Positions 16,353 to 25,125 of a DNA stretch of 40,973 bases are shown here, piece by piece. Both the position numbers and the translations under genes were made by a program. The DNA is from Prochlorococcus sp. AG-363-J23. GTDB lineage: Bacteria; Cyanobacteriota; Cyanobacteriia; PCC-6307; Cyanobiaceae. The stretch is taken from contig QCFN01000011.1 of NCBI GenBank assembly GCA_003280245.1, forward strand, positions 1 through 40,973. The letters are read 5' to 3'. Each line of letters starts with the position of its first letter. The first letter of the stretch is position 1. The notes under the pieces were generated by a model. The model did no database searches and was not told the origin of the DNA. It saw only the letters and a list, made by a program, of their open reading frames with translations.

Positions 16353-17579
16353 ATGAATATTCTCTTTATTCACAACAATTATCCTGCACAGTTTAAATAT
16401 CTATGCTCTCAAATGTCTTCTAGTAATAAACATAGAATTATATTTTTGACTGCAAATAAAGTTTATATCCAAAATCATATAAAAAATCTCCAAGTCAAGT
16501 CACTTAAATTGATACGTATAAATCATCCCCCATTGAATGAATACCTAAGGCATATAGAAGGCGGATTTATCAATGCTCAAGCGACAATGAATGCATTGAA
16601 AGATCTAAAAAAAGAAAATTTTATCCCTGAATTAATTATAACCTATGGCGGCAGAGGGTTTGGTTTATTTTTAAGAGATCTATTTCCAAAAAGCAAAATC
16701 ATTGGTTACTTCGAATGGTGGCTCAAATCAGAAACAGCTAAATATATGAAAAAGAACTTCTCAATAAAAGATTCGCATAAAATAAATTTACGTAATATGT
16801 TAATACTTCAAGAGCTCGAATTATGCGACGCAGCTATTGTACCGACGCAATGGCAAAAAAGTCAATTTCCAGCAACCTATCATAAAAAACTCAAGGTTAT
16901 TTTTGATGGAATAGATACAAATTTCTTCCACTCAGCATCTAAAGATTTCAAAAAAAATATATTAAGCCTAAAGAATCAAAAATCTGGAGAAACCTTTCAA
17001 ATACTTCCTAGCGAAAAAATTATCAGTTACGCCACAAGAGGCATGGAACCTTTAAGAGGGTTCCCAGAATTTATAAATGCTTTGCCCAGCACATTCTCAA
17101 GGAATAAAAATCTAAAAGTTGTAATCGCAGGGAAAGACTGTTCAATCTATAGTTACCCAGCTCCAAGTCATAATGGCAGTTGGAAACAATATTTAATGGA
17201 AAAAATAAATAATCATGTAGTAAAAGAAAATATTTATTTTACTGGGACTTTAAGCTACAATGACTACAGGAATCTACTATGGAGAAGCAATCTACATTGT
17301 TATTTTACTAGGCCATATATCACAAGTTGGAGTTTCTTTGAAGCAATTTCATGTGGGGCAAATATCCTGACTAATAGATGTGAAGCTACAGAAGGTATAG
17401 CAGAAGAAGGTAGTATTTCTTGGACAAATATCAACAACCAAGATGAAATAAATCAATCCATTCAATATGGTTTAGATCCAGTCAATCAGTTAAAGTCTAA
17501 ACTTAATCCAAGATACAATCTAGAATCATGCCTAAAGGAATGGCAGGATTTTCTTAATACATTAATAACATCAAAGTAA
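16353..17579 (+). CDS. Glycosyltransferase, GT4-like (GT-B fold)
   Basis: The 408-residue protein has an N-terminal glycosyltransferase-4 domain (MNILFIHNNYPAQFKYL; GGRGFGLFLRDLFP; IGYFEWW) and a C-terminal GT1-type domain (VIFDGIDTNFFHS, ATRGMEPLRGFPEFINALP, the donor-site segment FFEAISCGANILTNRCEATE with the Glu of the E-x7-E motif). It would transfer an activated sugar to a surface glycan or lipid; donor and acceptor cannot be read. ATG start. It stands alone between the two copies of the 389-bp repeat, beginning 95 bp after copy A. Confidence 0.9.
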   Translation: MNILFIHNNYPAQFKYLCSQMSSSNKHRIIFLTANKVYIQNHIKNLQVKSLKLIRINHPPLNEYLRHIEGGFINAQATMNALKDLKKENFIPELIITYGGRGFGLFLRDLFPKSKIIGYFEWWLKSETAKYMKKNFSIKDSHKINLRNMLILQELELCDAAIVPTQWQKSQFPATYHKKLKVIFDGIDTNFFHSASKDFKKNILSLKNQKSGETFQILPSEKIISYATRGMEPLRGFPEFINALPSTFSRNKNLKVVIAGKDCSIYSYPAPSHNGSWKQYLMEKINNHVVKENIYFTGTLSYNDYRNLLWRSNLHCYFTRPYITSWSFFEAISCGANILTNRCEATEGIAEEGSISWTNINNQDEINQSIQYGLDPVNQLKSKLNPRYNLESCLKEWQDFLNTLITSK

Positions 17580-17668
17580 TCTGAGAAGTTTGATTTGCCT
17601 ATTTATAAGAAATTAAAAATTTACTTCAAGATCCTAAAAATAGAGGAGAGGGACATAAAGCTAGTATA

Positions 17669-17851
17669 TTAAATCCCTAAGAGGGAGTTTCGTCTTTCTC
17701 TTCTGGACTTAGCCAACAAAGCCTGTTTGAGCTCTTTTTGGCGAGCTGTAATTCGATCCTGATTTTTAATGGCACGATACATCAACCAAGTCATACCTAA
17801 AGCAAAAGCCAGTGGAAAAACAGACCTCAAATTTGGCAGGTTATCTTTCAT
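17669..17851 (-). CDS. Small membrane protein (60 aa)
   Basis: The product has one hydrophobic helix (residues 11-28, VFPLAFALGMTWLMYRAI) and a strongly basic tail (RITARQKELKQALLAKSRRE). ATG start. No family recognised. Confidence 0.6.
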   Translation of the reverse strand: MKDNLPNLRSVFPLAFALGMTWLMYRAIKNQDRITARQKELKQALLAKSRRERRNSLLGI

Positions 17852-18074
17852 GCCTGCAAGTAATTATTCTTTTTAAAGTTAATTCGAAACAATTTTAACT
17901 TCAATATATCATGAGTAAGTTTTTGCAAATAAATACTGACCAAAAAGGACTTCTTATCTATATTATTATGAATTAGTAAAATCGGTTGGCTATGCAAAAT
18001 TGATAAATAATTCCAGAGGAGCAATATCATTAAAGCTATTGACCTATCAAAAAAATAAATCATGGGCATAAAAA

Positions 18075-18920
18075 CTATAAGGAATCTTCATTTCCATACT
18101 CTATATATAAAACTTTCTCTACTAGTTCAGATTTTTTAAGGCTAGAAATTTTTTCCACACCAGACAATAAAGTTCTCAGCTCATTATTTTTTTTGCTCAT
18201 CAAAATCGACTTTCGGTTTTCAAAAGACAATTTCCTAATTGCTTTAGGGTTAGACAAAATCAAATTTATCATCTGCTCTCTATTAAAACTATCAATCACA
18301 TGCATTCCTTGTAAAAATTGCCGAAGCTCAGAATCAGTTTTAGTTGACAGTTCTTTCTTGATAGGGGAAATTTCCAAGGTTTTAATTACATCTTTAGCCA
18401 GGTCATCAGAACTAGGGAAAAAGGTATTCCATGCTTTCACTAAAAGCTCAAAAAAGAAAATAGATATAAAAATTATATGCCTAATCACCTTATCTGTGTC
18501 TACTGATATTTCTTTAAGCCCCCTGGAAGTAGGTCGGGGAAATTGCATCTCATCTCTTACTGCAACGTCTGATTCAGATTGCTCCTTCATTGGAATCAAG
18601 TCAACAGATGGAGAGGATAGTTCTTGGGTAGCTTCAAGTTCAACTTTTTCTTCTTTTATTTTATCACTTTCTATTAGATTGCCAACCTTGACCTCTCCTG
18701 ATTCAGTCTCTTTCTTTGTTTCACTTAAAACTGATTCCAAAAATGCAATGATTACGATTGCCGCCAATAAGATTCCTAAAACGATGAATAGCATTTCTGT
18801 CTGAGAATCACTCATATAAAGTGAATGATCCTTCAGCAATTCTGCATATCGACGAGCACCTTCCTGACTCCACCCCAGTGCTCTAAGTTCTTCGATTAAG
18901 TTCATCAATTCTTTGGACAC
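18075..18920 (-). CDS. Membrane protein with two SAP-like C-terminal repeats
   Basis: The 281-residue protein begins with a short helical domain (NLIEELRALGWSQEGARRYA), a membrane helix (about 43-61), an acidic, low-complexity linker, and a second hydrophobic segment (about 149-162). Two related units follow at about 198-222 (ELRQFLQGMHVIDSFNREQM) and 247-271 (ELRTLLSGVEKISSLKKSEL), which resemble the SAP/Rho_N helix-extended-helix used to bind nucleic acids. The function is unknown. The start used is GTG; an ATG lies five codons downstream. Family placement is by eye only. Confidence 0.7.
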   Translation of the reverse strand: MSKELMNLIEELRALGWSQEGARRYAELLKDHSLYMSDSQTEMLFIVLGILLAAIVIIAFLESVLSETKKETESGEVKVGNLIESDKIKEEKVELEATQELSSPSVDLIPMKEQSESDVAVRDEMQFPRPTSRGLKEISVDTDKVIRHIIFISIFFFELLVKAWNTFFPSSDDLAKDVIKTLEISPIKKELSTKTDSELRQFLQGMHVIDSFNREQMINLILSNPKAIRKLSFENRKSILMSKKNNELRTLLSGVEKISSLKKSELVEKVLYIEYGNEDSL

Positions 18921-19374
18921 GCGAGTTAACCTTATAAATCAGGAAAGGATGTCATCCTAGAGGCGTTAAGTTCAAATCAAGTACTCTAGAATTCCATCAA
19001 TCAATTATTAGGCAAATCACCTTGATTGATTTGTAATGTCAAGATCTACAAACTATTCCTAAAAGAAGGATCTAGCATGAATTTAGTACATGAAGCAGAA
19101 ATTGCAGAGGCAACTGAATTCACAAACAACCTTGTGCTATTTGCATAGCTTTATGACTTAGTCAATTGTACTGAGATCACTTCCCAAGAAGGTGAATTAC
19201 CATACCTGAAATGCTAGCCAACTCATATAGCAAGGCATGCGCCAACAAGGAGCAGCTAAAAGATATATGAAATCCTGTACTCAAAAATGACGTTTAGTAA
19301 AAGGATTGTGCTGCAAAAGATGTTAAAAAACTGACCTAAGGACAATAAAATTTTCAAGGCTTTCGTTGCTCTTA
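18921..19374. other. Intergenic DNA upstream of repeat copy B
   Basis: Contains a possible decayed small gene at 19077-19270. The last 100 bp before copy B differ from the DNA before copy A. Confidence 0.4.
19077..19270 (+). pseudogene. Possible decayed small gene (about 65 codons)
   Basis: An ATG preceded by AAGGA starts 23 codons ending ...NNLVLFA-TAG. The frame then stays protein-like (LYDLVNCTEITSQEGELPYL) to a one-base shift, after which a third piece reads MLANSYSKACANKEQLKDI and stops. A stop mutation plus a frameshift in a small protein would explain it, but the pieces are short and chance is not excluded. Confidence 0.25.
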
Positions 19375-19763
19375 TAGGCATTAAGACTGATTGTTTTTTC
19401 CTTCTGCACGTCCAACAATGCTTACAACGAACTTGGAGGCGCCAAACATGGTAGATACGCCACCTGAGCACCTAGAAGAAGCAATCTGACTTCTGGTCCC
19501 TGCTCCAACAGTCTCAATAAAAAGTGGGCTGGCCTATCAAAATGGTGAGACAAGGATCAATGATTTCTATTCCTTGCGAGTAGATATAGGCGCGTCAAGC
19601 CAATGGCACTCCTCTGCATCGTTTAGGTGCCCTAATGGAGTTTTATCAGCCTTACACCTGGACACTTGGCCCCAGGAAACCAATCGCCAGAAGCTTCAAC
19701 CCTTTCGACTTTTTCACAAAACCGACCTCTCCTTCCTTCATTGAATGAAAAGAGGTCGGTTTT
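19375..19763 (+). repeat. 389-bp direct repeat, copy B; candidate non-coding RNA
   Basis: Identical to 15870-16258 and in the same orientation, 3505 bp further on. The identity begins at TAGGCATTAAG and ends at the terminator right arm AGAGGTCGGTTTT; after it copy B has ACCC instead of further T, so its U-run is shorter. Flanks share no clear similarity on either side, which places the ends of the duplicated unit precisely. The next gene starts 75 bp downstream. Confidence 0.85.
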
Positions 19764-19838
19764 ACCCTTTTTATCAATAACCTAAAATTTAACAAAGAAA
19801 AAATTTGATATGTGCTCCCTTTCTCTCTATAAAGAGAT

Positions 19839-20348
19839 ATGAGCCAAAACACCTCAAAAAATTCTGGAGAAGATAGAAAAGTCCTTCTAAGACAAGACCT
19901 TCGAGAAGGTATAGAAGGACTTAAGGAGTTATTTGTGGCAACCATTGTTGTGATTCAAGACGTGGCCCAAGCAATACCCAAATCAAAAGGTTCAAAATCT
20001 CTTACTTCATACAGCACCCCTGCCAAGGGTCAACCTGATTCAGCTTTATCACTTGTTCGAGACGGAAGCCAAGAAAACTATTCTCAACCTCTTGATATTT
20101 CAATCGAGGAAGTTAATGGCCAAAAAATAAACCAATCTCTAGAAACCATATCAAAAAGCTATCTTTACCCTTTCCTTGCAGCAATCAGTACCGCTGCTCT
20201 AATAACAGGTGTTATAAGAATCATCCCTCTTACACAATGGGCTAGAAGTCAAAACGAATGCATTGAAAATACATCAAGCATAGATGGTGTTAATCCAGCA
20301 GGACTTTCCAGTAAAGTTATGCATTGCAATGGTGGACACTCCTATTAA
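19839..20348 (+). CDS. Hypothetical single-helix membrane protein (169 aa)
   Basis: The N-terminal half is polar and partly helical (LLRQDLREGIEGLKELFVAT); one hydrophobic helix lies near residues 110-127 (LYPFLAAISTAALITGVI), followed by about 40 residues with two cysteines. No signal peptide and no known domain. ATG start, 75 bp after repeat copy B, whose terminator would isolate it from upstream transcription. Confidence 0.6.
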   Translation: MSQNTSKNSGEDRKVLLRQDLREGIEGLKELFVATIVVIQDVAQAIPKSKGSKSLTSYSTPAKGQPDSALSLVRDGSQENYSQPLDISIEEVNGQKINQSLETISKSYLYPFLAAISTAALITGVIRIIPLTQWARSQNECIENTSSIDGVNPAGLSSKVMHCNGGHSY

Positions 20349-20501
20349 AATTAGAGATTTTTGACTAAGCATAATAACCATTATTTACTTAGAGCTACAA
20401 TGAAAAGGCATTAACGAGCCAAGGCAAGAACTTATTTATTTCTTAATATCTGAAGTATTAATTCAATGATAACTTAGGTTCAAGGGTTAAAAATTTAAAC
20501 T

Positions 20502-20612
20502 ATGGAAAGGTTAAAATTTATTTGGCCTGTAGCTCTTCTGGTTATTACAATCTTCATGGTTGTAATAGGCATTATTACAGGCTTGATTGATCCAAAGATC
20601 TTAATGGTTTAA
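20502..20612 (+). CDS. Small single-helix membrane protein (36 aa)
   Basis: The ORF begins MERLKFIWPVALLVITIFMV and continues with VVIGIITGLIDPKILMV. A positively charged start, one long hydrophobic helix and a short tail are the layout of small membrane or photosystem-type subunits; no named match is recognised. Confidence 0.6.
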   Translation: MERLKFIWPVALLVITIFMVVIGIITGLIDPKILMV

Positions 20613-20734
20613 CAGGAAATTAATAATCTAGCTTAAAAAATAACCTTATCAAAATCGATTTCTTCAGGGAAAAAAATAATTCTGTAATGAATTATCAAGA
20701 AATAATTTAAAAAATATCTTCTAAATAAATTTAT

Positions 20735-21100
20735 TCATGCCGCTTCTTTATTTTCGTCAAGCTCTTTATCAGATAAATCTATAATTTGATTTTTTTGCTC
20801 TTTTTTAGAATCAATTTTATGAGTTTTTTCATTTTCCAAACCACTTGAAACAGTAAAAGTCTTTTTCTGACTAAAAGTTTTATTTGTCAGAGAATTAACA
20901 AGGATGCTTAAATCAGTTTCTATCAAGTCTCTCAAAAGCAGTAAGACAAGCTTCTTTATACTTTTAATCATTTCAGCAAAATGAAAGCCAAGTTTAAGCA
21001 AGGTATCTTTTATCTCTTGTTGATGGGGAACCTTAGCAATCAGTGCAAATACGCTCCAAACTGCTAAAGCCAAGATTATCGAAATTGTAAAGAGAATCAT
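20735..21100 (-). CDS. Small membrane protein with charged tail (121 aa)
   Basis: One N-terminal helix (residues 2-23, ILFTISIILALAVWSVFALI) is followed by an amphipathic region and a low-complexity Lys/Glu tail. ATG start. No domain is recognised. Confidence 0.6.
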   Translation of the reverse strand: MILFTISIILALAVWSVFALIAKVPHQQEIKDTLLKLGFHFAEMIKSIKKLVLLLLRDLIETDLSILVNSLTNKTFSQKKTFTVSSGLENEKTHKIDSKKEQKNQIIDLSDKELDENKEAA

Positions 21101-21460
21101 TTCCGGGAAATATTGCTTTTATAAAATGGCGCATAATTGATAGTGAGACAAGTGGTTATCGATTCAGCGTTTCTCTTATTCATACTTAAATTAACGAGTG
21201 ATCCTGTTCCAATAATCTGAAATGTAGATACTCTGCCAAATATCAGCCATTCTTATCAAGCGTCTTCACGGAACTTTATTTAACCCAGTTTTTTCATAAA
21301 AATCAAATATACAAAAGGAATTAGTCTCATTTGATTTATAAGCAGAAAAGGCTCTAGATAAAAACAAGCTGAAAAAAGCTTTTAAAGAGCTCAGGAACAC
21401 AAATCTATAGACAAAATAAAAAATTTAAGGGATTTTACTTAATGGTTGTAAGTTCTTTGA
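21101..21460. other. Intergenic DNA, nothing recognised
   Basis: About 360 bp between a minus-strand and a plus-strand gene. No ORF, tRNA or T-run hairpin seen; presumably holds divergent promoters. Confidence 0.4.
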
Positions 21461-21589
21461 ATGGAATTTCTTAAAACTGACGACAAGCCAACTTCGGTTG
21501 TATCCTCAGAGACCGGTTATTCATGGACCAAGGAACAACTTGAAGATTACGAAGAATCATGGGCAAGAGACAACGACCATCAGCACTAG
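21461..21589 (+). CDS. Small acidic hypothetical protein (42 aa)
   Basis: The soluble product runs MEFLKTDDKPTSVVSSETGY, then a Trp- and Glu-rich helix (SWTKEQLEDYEESWARD) and a His-rich end. The composition is unlike random AT-rich translation, which supports a real gene. Function unknown. Confidence 0.6.
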   Translation: MEFLKTDDKPTSVVSSETGYSWTKEQLEDYEESWARDNDHQH

Positions 21590-21690
21590 AATACTTAGCC
21601 AAGATATAGAGTTTTCAAAATTAATAACCTTAAGAGCACTGACTTTTATTCCTTATTAAAGTAATTTGATTACAAGTTTTTGAGACTTGA

Positions 21691-22683
21691 ATGACTTTAT
21701 CAAATAAGGCAGTTGCATTTTCTTCTCTGGTTATCCTATGTACATACGTAACATCCTGTGGATCATCTGATCAATCATTAAATGTTCGTCTAAGCAGTGC
21801 AGGGGCAACTTTCCCTGCAAAGGTATACACCCGTTGGTTCTCTGATTTAGCTAAAGCAGGCGGCCCGAAGGTGAACTACCAGGCAATAGGGTCAGGCTCT
21901 GGCCGCAAAGCGTTTATCGATGAAACCATTGATTTTGGCGCTTCGGATGATCCAATGAAAACCAAAGATATTGCCAAAATTACCCGTGGATTAGTTCAAA
22001 TACCTATTATTGGAGGCACAATTGCCTTTGGATACAACAAACCAAGCTGCGATTTACAGCTAACTCAAAAGCAAGCAGTGAGAGTTGCTCTTGGGATTAT
22101 CAACGATTGGAGTCAACTTGGCTGCACTTCAGGCAAGTTGATCTGGGTCCACCGATCTGATGGCTCTGGAACAACCAAAGCCTTTTCTAATTCCATGCAA
22201 GCATTCTCGAAAGAATGGGGCCTTGGCACCGGAAAATCAATTAATTGGCCTACAGGCATAGGAGCAAAAGGCAATGCCGGAGTTGCAGGGATCATCCGCA
22301 ATACCCCCGGAGCAATTGGCTACTTAAATCAGTCCTATATCAAAGGTGAAATCAAATCAGCATCACTCCAAAATTTATATGGAAATTTTATAAAACCAGA
22401 TATCAACTCTGGTAGCGAGGCCCTAAATGATATTAAATTAGACAACAACTTAGCGGGGGAAAATCCGAATCCAATCACGAAAGGTGCTTACCCAATTTCC
22501 ACCCTTACTTGGATTTTGGCCTACAAAACCGGAAACGGCAATAAAACTCAAGCAATTCAAGAAGTCTTTAATCAACTTCTTAGTGAAAAATATCAAAATA
22601 AAGCATCTAAACTAGGATTTGTTCCCCTCAAAGATGAAATCCTTAGCAAATCTCGCTCCGCAATAAAGCTGATTAGCAAGTAA
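21691..22683 (+). CDS. pstS: Phosphate ABC transporter substrate-binding lipoprotein PstS
   Basis: The 330-residue PstS binds phosphate in the periplasm for PstCAB. Evidence: a lipoprotein signal with lipobox VTSC at about residue 23, the N-terminal LSSAGATFPAKVYTRWF, the phosphate-site segments IGSGSGRKAF and DFGASDDPM, and HRSDGSGTTKAFS. No pstC, pstA, pstB or phoBR gene is adjacent; solitary pstS genes are usual in marine picocyanobacteria. I see no unambiguous Pho box in the 100 bp upstream. The GC of the gene is higher than its immediate flanks, as expected for a well-expressed gene. Confidence 0.96.
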   Translation: MTLSNKAVAFSSLVILCTYVTSCGSSDQSLNVRLSSAGATFPAKVYTRWFSDLAKAGGPKVNYQAIGSGSGRKAFIDETIDFGASDDPMKTKDIAKITRGLVQIPIIGGTIAFGYNKPSCDLQLTQKQAVRVALGIINDWSQLGCTSGKLIWVHRSDGSGTTKAFSNSMQAFSKEWGLGTGKSINWPTGIGAKGNAGVAGIIRNTPGAIGYLNQSYIKGEIKSASLQNLYGNFIKPDINSGSEALNDIKLDNNLAGENPNPITKGAYPISTLTWILAYKTGNGNKTQAIQEVFNQLLSEKYQNKASKLGFVPLKDEILSKSRSAIKLISK

Positions 22684-23108
22684 ATTTCAGGGAATTGATA
22701 AAGATCCACACCTTAAGAATTATTGGGGATTATTTTAATTAATTTACACAAGCACTTAAAAATTATCAACCTAGTTAATACCCTCATTGCAACAACAAAA
22801 GAAAACTACCTTAAGTCACTATTAATGGGCCACTAACTAAAATTCTGATTATTTATGAAATGCTAAATTATCGTTTTAATCAGACTCTAAGAGAATTTGC
22901 CATCTCAAGCCTCTTGCTTCTAAAGATCTTAAATACTTGGGATTAGCCAAAGACATCTATCTAGACACTTAAGCAGTCATAGCTTATATAAAAAAAAAGA
23001 CTAAAGAGTTAAAGAGTCAGCTTAAAATAAACAACAAAACGCTTATAAATGCTAATATTAATTAACCATAAGCTCATAAACATACTAATGATAAAAGAAA
23101 AGTTATAT
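22684..23108. other. AT-rich intergenic DNA, no gene recognised
   Basis: About 425 bp after pstS. A 28-codon ORF at 22860-22946 is the best frame and is weak. No T-run hairpin was found directly after pstS. Confidence 0.4.
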
Positions 23109-23264
23109 TTATTTCCATCTGATCTTGTCAGGGCTTTTCTCCTGAATCTTGCTAAGAGATAGCAATAATACAAATATTGAAAAAGGACCAAGCACAGCAA
23201 ATGTTTTAAGAAAAAACCAGGTTCTTGGATCAAGGACTGAAAAGATTATTAGTGTGTTTGACAT
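23109..23264 (-). CDS. Small membrane protein (51 aa)
   Basis: Begins MSNTLIIFSVLDPRTWFFLK, continues through a hydrophobic helix (TFAVLGPFSIFVLLLSL) and ends in a basic tail (QEKSPDKIRWK). A longer overlapping frame on the same strand (23009-23233) gives a poorer protein. No family recognised. Confidence 0.6.
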   Translation of the reverse strand: MSNTLIIFSVLDPRTWFFLKTFAVLGPFSIFVLLLSLSKIQEKSPDKIRWK

Positions 23265-23372
23265 TATTCTTGATTAAAATGATCTTAATAGAATAATAGT
23301 ACAAATCAAATCCCACGGAAGCTTAAAGCTATAATAATCATCTAGATATAAAATTAATTGAACTCTTTTTCT

Positions 23373-23585
23373 ATGGAATATCAGCGAAGTCTTATCAAGC
23401 AATTAGCAGATAAGGTCATCGAAATTTCTGCAAATAGAGTTAGTGAAATAGAGCGTTATTGCTGGGTCGTCGTTCACGAATACCGACATGGCGCAAAACC
23501 TTCGGAATATGACATTAGAGAGATTGACGAAGATCTGTATATAAATGTTTTAAGGAAAGCACGAGAACAAATGAAACCTAAATAA
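23373..23585 (+). CDS. Small soluble hypothetical protein (70 aa)
   Basis: Charged helical protein (MEYQRSLIKQLADKVIEIS; CWVVVHEYRHGAKPSEYDIR). The ATG at 23373 is preferred to an in-frame TTG at 23358. The HEYRH string resembles a zinc site HExxH, but the context lacks a third ligand and the protein is too small to call a protease. Confidence 0.65.
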   Translation: MEYQRSLIKQLADKVIEISANRVSEIERYCWVVVHEYRHGAKPSEYDIREIDEDLYINVLRKAREQMKPK

Positions 23586-23928
23586 TTAAGAAATATAAAG
23601 CTATTAAGAAAGCACAGAGTATTAAAAGATTAATACCTCATTAGGATCGGGTCTCACCTTGAGCTTGATTCCATACAAAATTTGGTTTTGAATTTTGACG
23701 CCGGCAACAAACAATACAAAGATACTGCTAATTCATTAGGCTCCTACACTTTCTCTCATGTCCCAATCACTCCAGGAAAGTTTTCTTTTTTACCGAGACC
23801 TATAGCGCTGCCTTACTTCAAGCCTGCTAAGTAGGAGGGCGACGCGGAATCGAAAGCCCTTATCCAATCAACTTCACATTTCTTAAAGAAATCGATTACA
23901 TTGCGTAACAATAATTTCTTCTAAGATC
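23586..23928. other. Non-coding stretch with a structured, GC-richer segment
   Basis: No ORF on either strand. Around 23810-23860 a stem CTTACTT/AAGTAGG (one G-U pair) sits within an outer GCG/CGC pairing. It is not a tRNA: no T arm or acceptor pairing fits. It could be a leader or small RNA for the NmrA-like gene, or decayed sequence. Confidence 0.4.
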
Positions 23929-24966
23929 TTGGTCCTTAAGAAAGCTAATTGGAAAGGCAGTAGTCCTTTAGTTCTCTCTCAAAAAAAGCCCATAATTACC
24001 GTAACAATGGCGACAAGCCGTCAAGGGAGTGCGGTTGTACGACATTTATCAAAAAATGGATCCTTCCATGTTCGAGCGATCACTCGAAATCCCGCAAGCG
24101 AGTGTGCATTAACGCTCTCCAAACTGCCCAATGTGGAAATTCTGCAGGGTGACCTACTAGACAAAAAAAGTCTGAAGAAAAGTTTTAGAGGAGCCTATGG
24201 AATTTTTGGCAACTCAACTCCGACTAAGGGATGGAAAATCTTCCGTGGAAGTATGGTTAAAGAATACGAGATTCAACAAGGTCGCAATCTAATTGATGCT
24301 GTCAAAGAAGAAAGTAATCATGGAGTTTTGAAGCACTTTATTTTTAGCTCAATCTGCAAACCAAAGAATCCATTAGCAAATGCCAATCCTCCAGGCCACT
24401 TCTCTACTAAATGGAGTATTGAAGATTACATTAGATATCATGGGCTAGAAAAATTATCGACAATTTTACGTCCTGCAAGCTATTTCGAAAACTTTAACAG
24501 TAAAATACCGGCCTTAGAAATATCTAAAAGATTTTTCCCAGGAATAGTAAGTCCCAATATCCCGTGGCAAACAATAGCTGTAGACGACATTGGAGCCTGG
24601 GCTACAGGAGCATTTACTCATCCGAGTAAATTCATCAATCAATCAATCAATCTTGCCACAGAAGAATTAACTGGGCTTGAAATGGCTTCACTTTTGGAAC
24701 GCCTCCAAGGCGAACGCAATAAAGTCAAATATCTTTTCGTACCTAGAGTAGTTATACAAGCTATTGAATATGATCTAGGAATAATGGCAACCTGGATTGA
24801 GAATGCTGGTTATGGAGCAGATATACAATATCTACAAGATTTAGCCGATAGTATAGGGATTAATATGACTCCACTCTCAAAGTGGCTTACCAAGAAATTG
24901 TCTAGATTTAACCCATTAATAAAAGAGGATGCTCTTTACCCAGATTTCCTAGATCCAGTTTATTAA
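23929..24966 (+). CDS. NmrA-like family NAD(P)-binding-fold protein
   Basis: The 345-residue protein follows the atypical short-chain dehydrogenase fold of NmrA/HSCARG proteins: first strand KPIITVTMATSRQGSAVVRH, then VRAITRNPASECA and LPNVEILQGDLLDKKSL, and later LRPASYFENF. NmrA proteins are redox sensors rather than enzymes. The nucleotide loop, normally GATGxxG, is MATSRQG, so two of three glycines are lost and dinucleotide binding may be weak or absent. The start is TTG at 23929; the ATG at 24007 would cut the first strand. It is preceded by 340 bp of non-coding DNA. Confidence 0.85.
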   Translation: MVLKKANWKGSSPLVLSQKKPIITVTMATSRQGSAVVRHLSKNGSFHVRAITRNPASECALTLSKLPNVEILQGDLLDKKSLKKSFRGAYGIFGNSTPTKGWKIFRGSMVKEYEIQQGRNLIDAVKEESNHGVLKHFIFSSICKPKNPLANANPPGHFSTKWSIEDYIRYHGLEKLSTILRPASYFENFNSKIPALEISKRFFPGIVSPNIPWQTIAVDDIGAWATGAFTHPSKFINQSINLATEELTGLEMASLLERLQGERNKVKYLFVPRVVIQAIEYDLGIMATWIENAGYGADIQYLQDLADSIGINMTPLSKWLTKKLSRFNPLIKEDALYPDFLDPVY

Positions 24967-25125
24967 GCAATAAAGTACAATGTAACTTTAACCTATATAA
25001 GTCTGATGCCTAATTAATCATAAAGGCAACAATTTACAAATAGTTTAAAAAAAATCAAGTTTTGTATTCAAATACAGCAATTAGAGGCTCAGATTGGCAG
25101 ATTAATCAAAGCGAATAGTAAACAG

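Noticed and set aside
17848-18069. Minus-strand 73-codon frame overlapping the start of the gene at 17669 by 4 bp
   Set aside because: Very AT-rich with a hydrophobic and Lys/Asn-rich translation typical of chance frames; no other support.
19256-19471. Minus-strand frame partly in repeat copy B
   Set aside because: It runs across the junction between unique DNA and the repeat, so it cannot be the conserved product of the element.
23009-23233. Minus-strand 74-codon frame
   Set aside because: A different frame of the same strand (23109-23264) gives a better small membrane protein with an ATG start.
23640-23880. tRNA-like or glutamine-riboswitch-like segment (an AAGTAGG string is present)
   Set aside because: No acceptor or T-arm pairing and the other conserved riboswitch blocks are missing.
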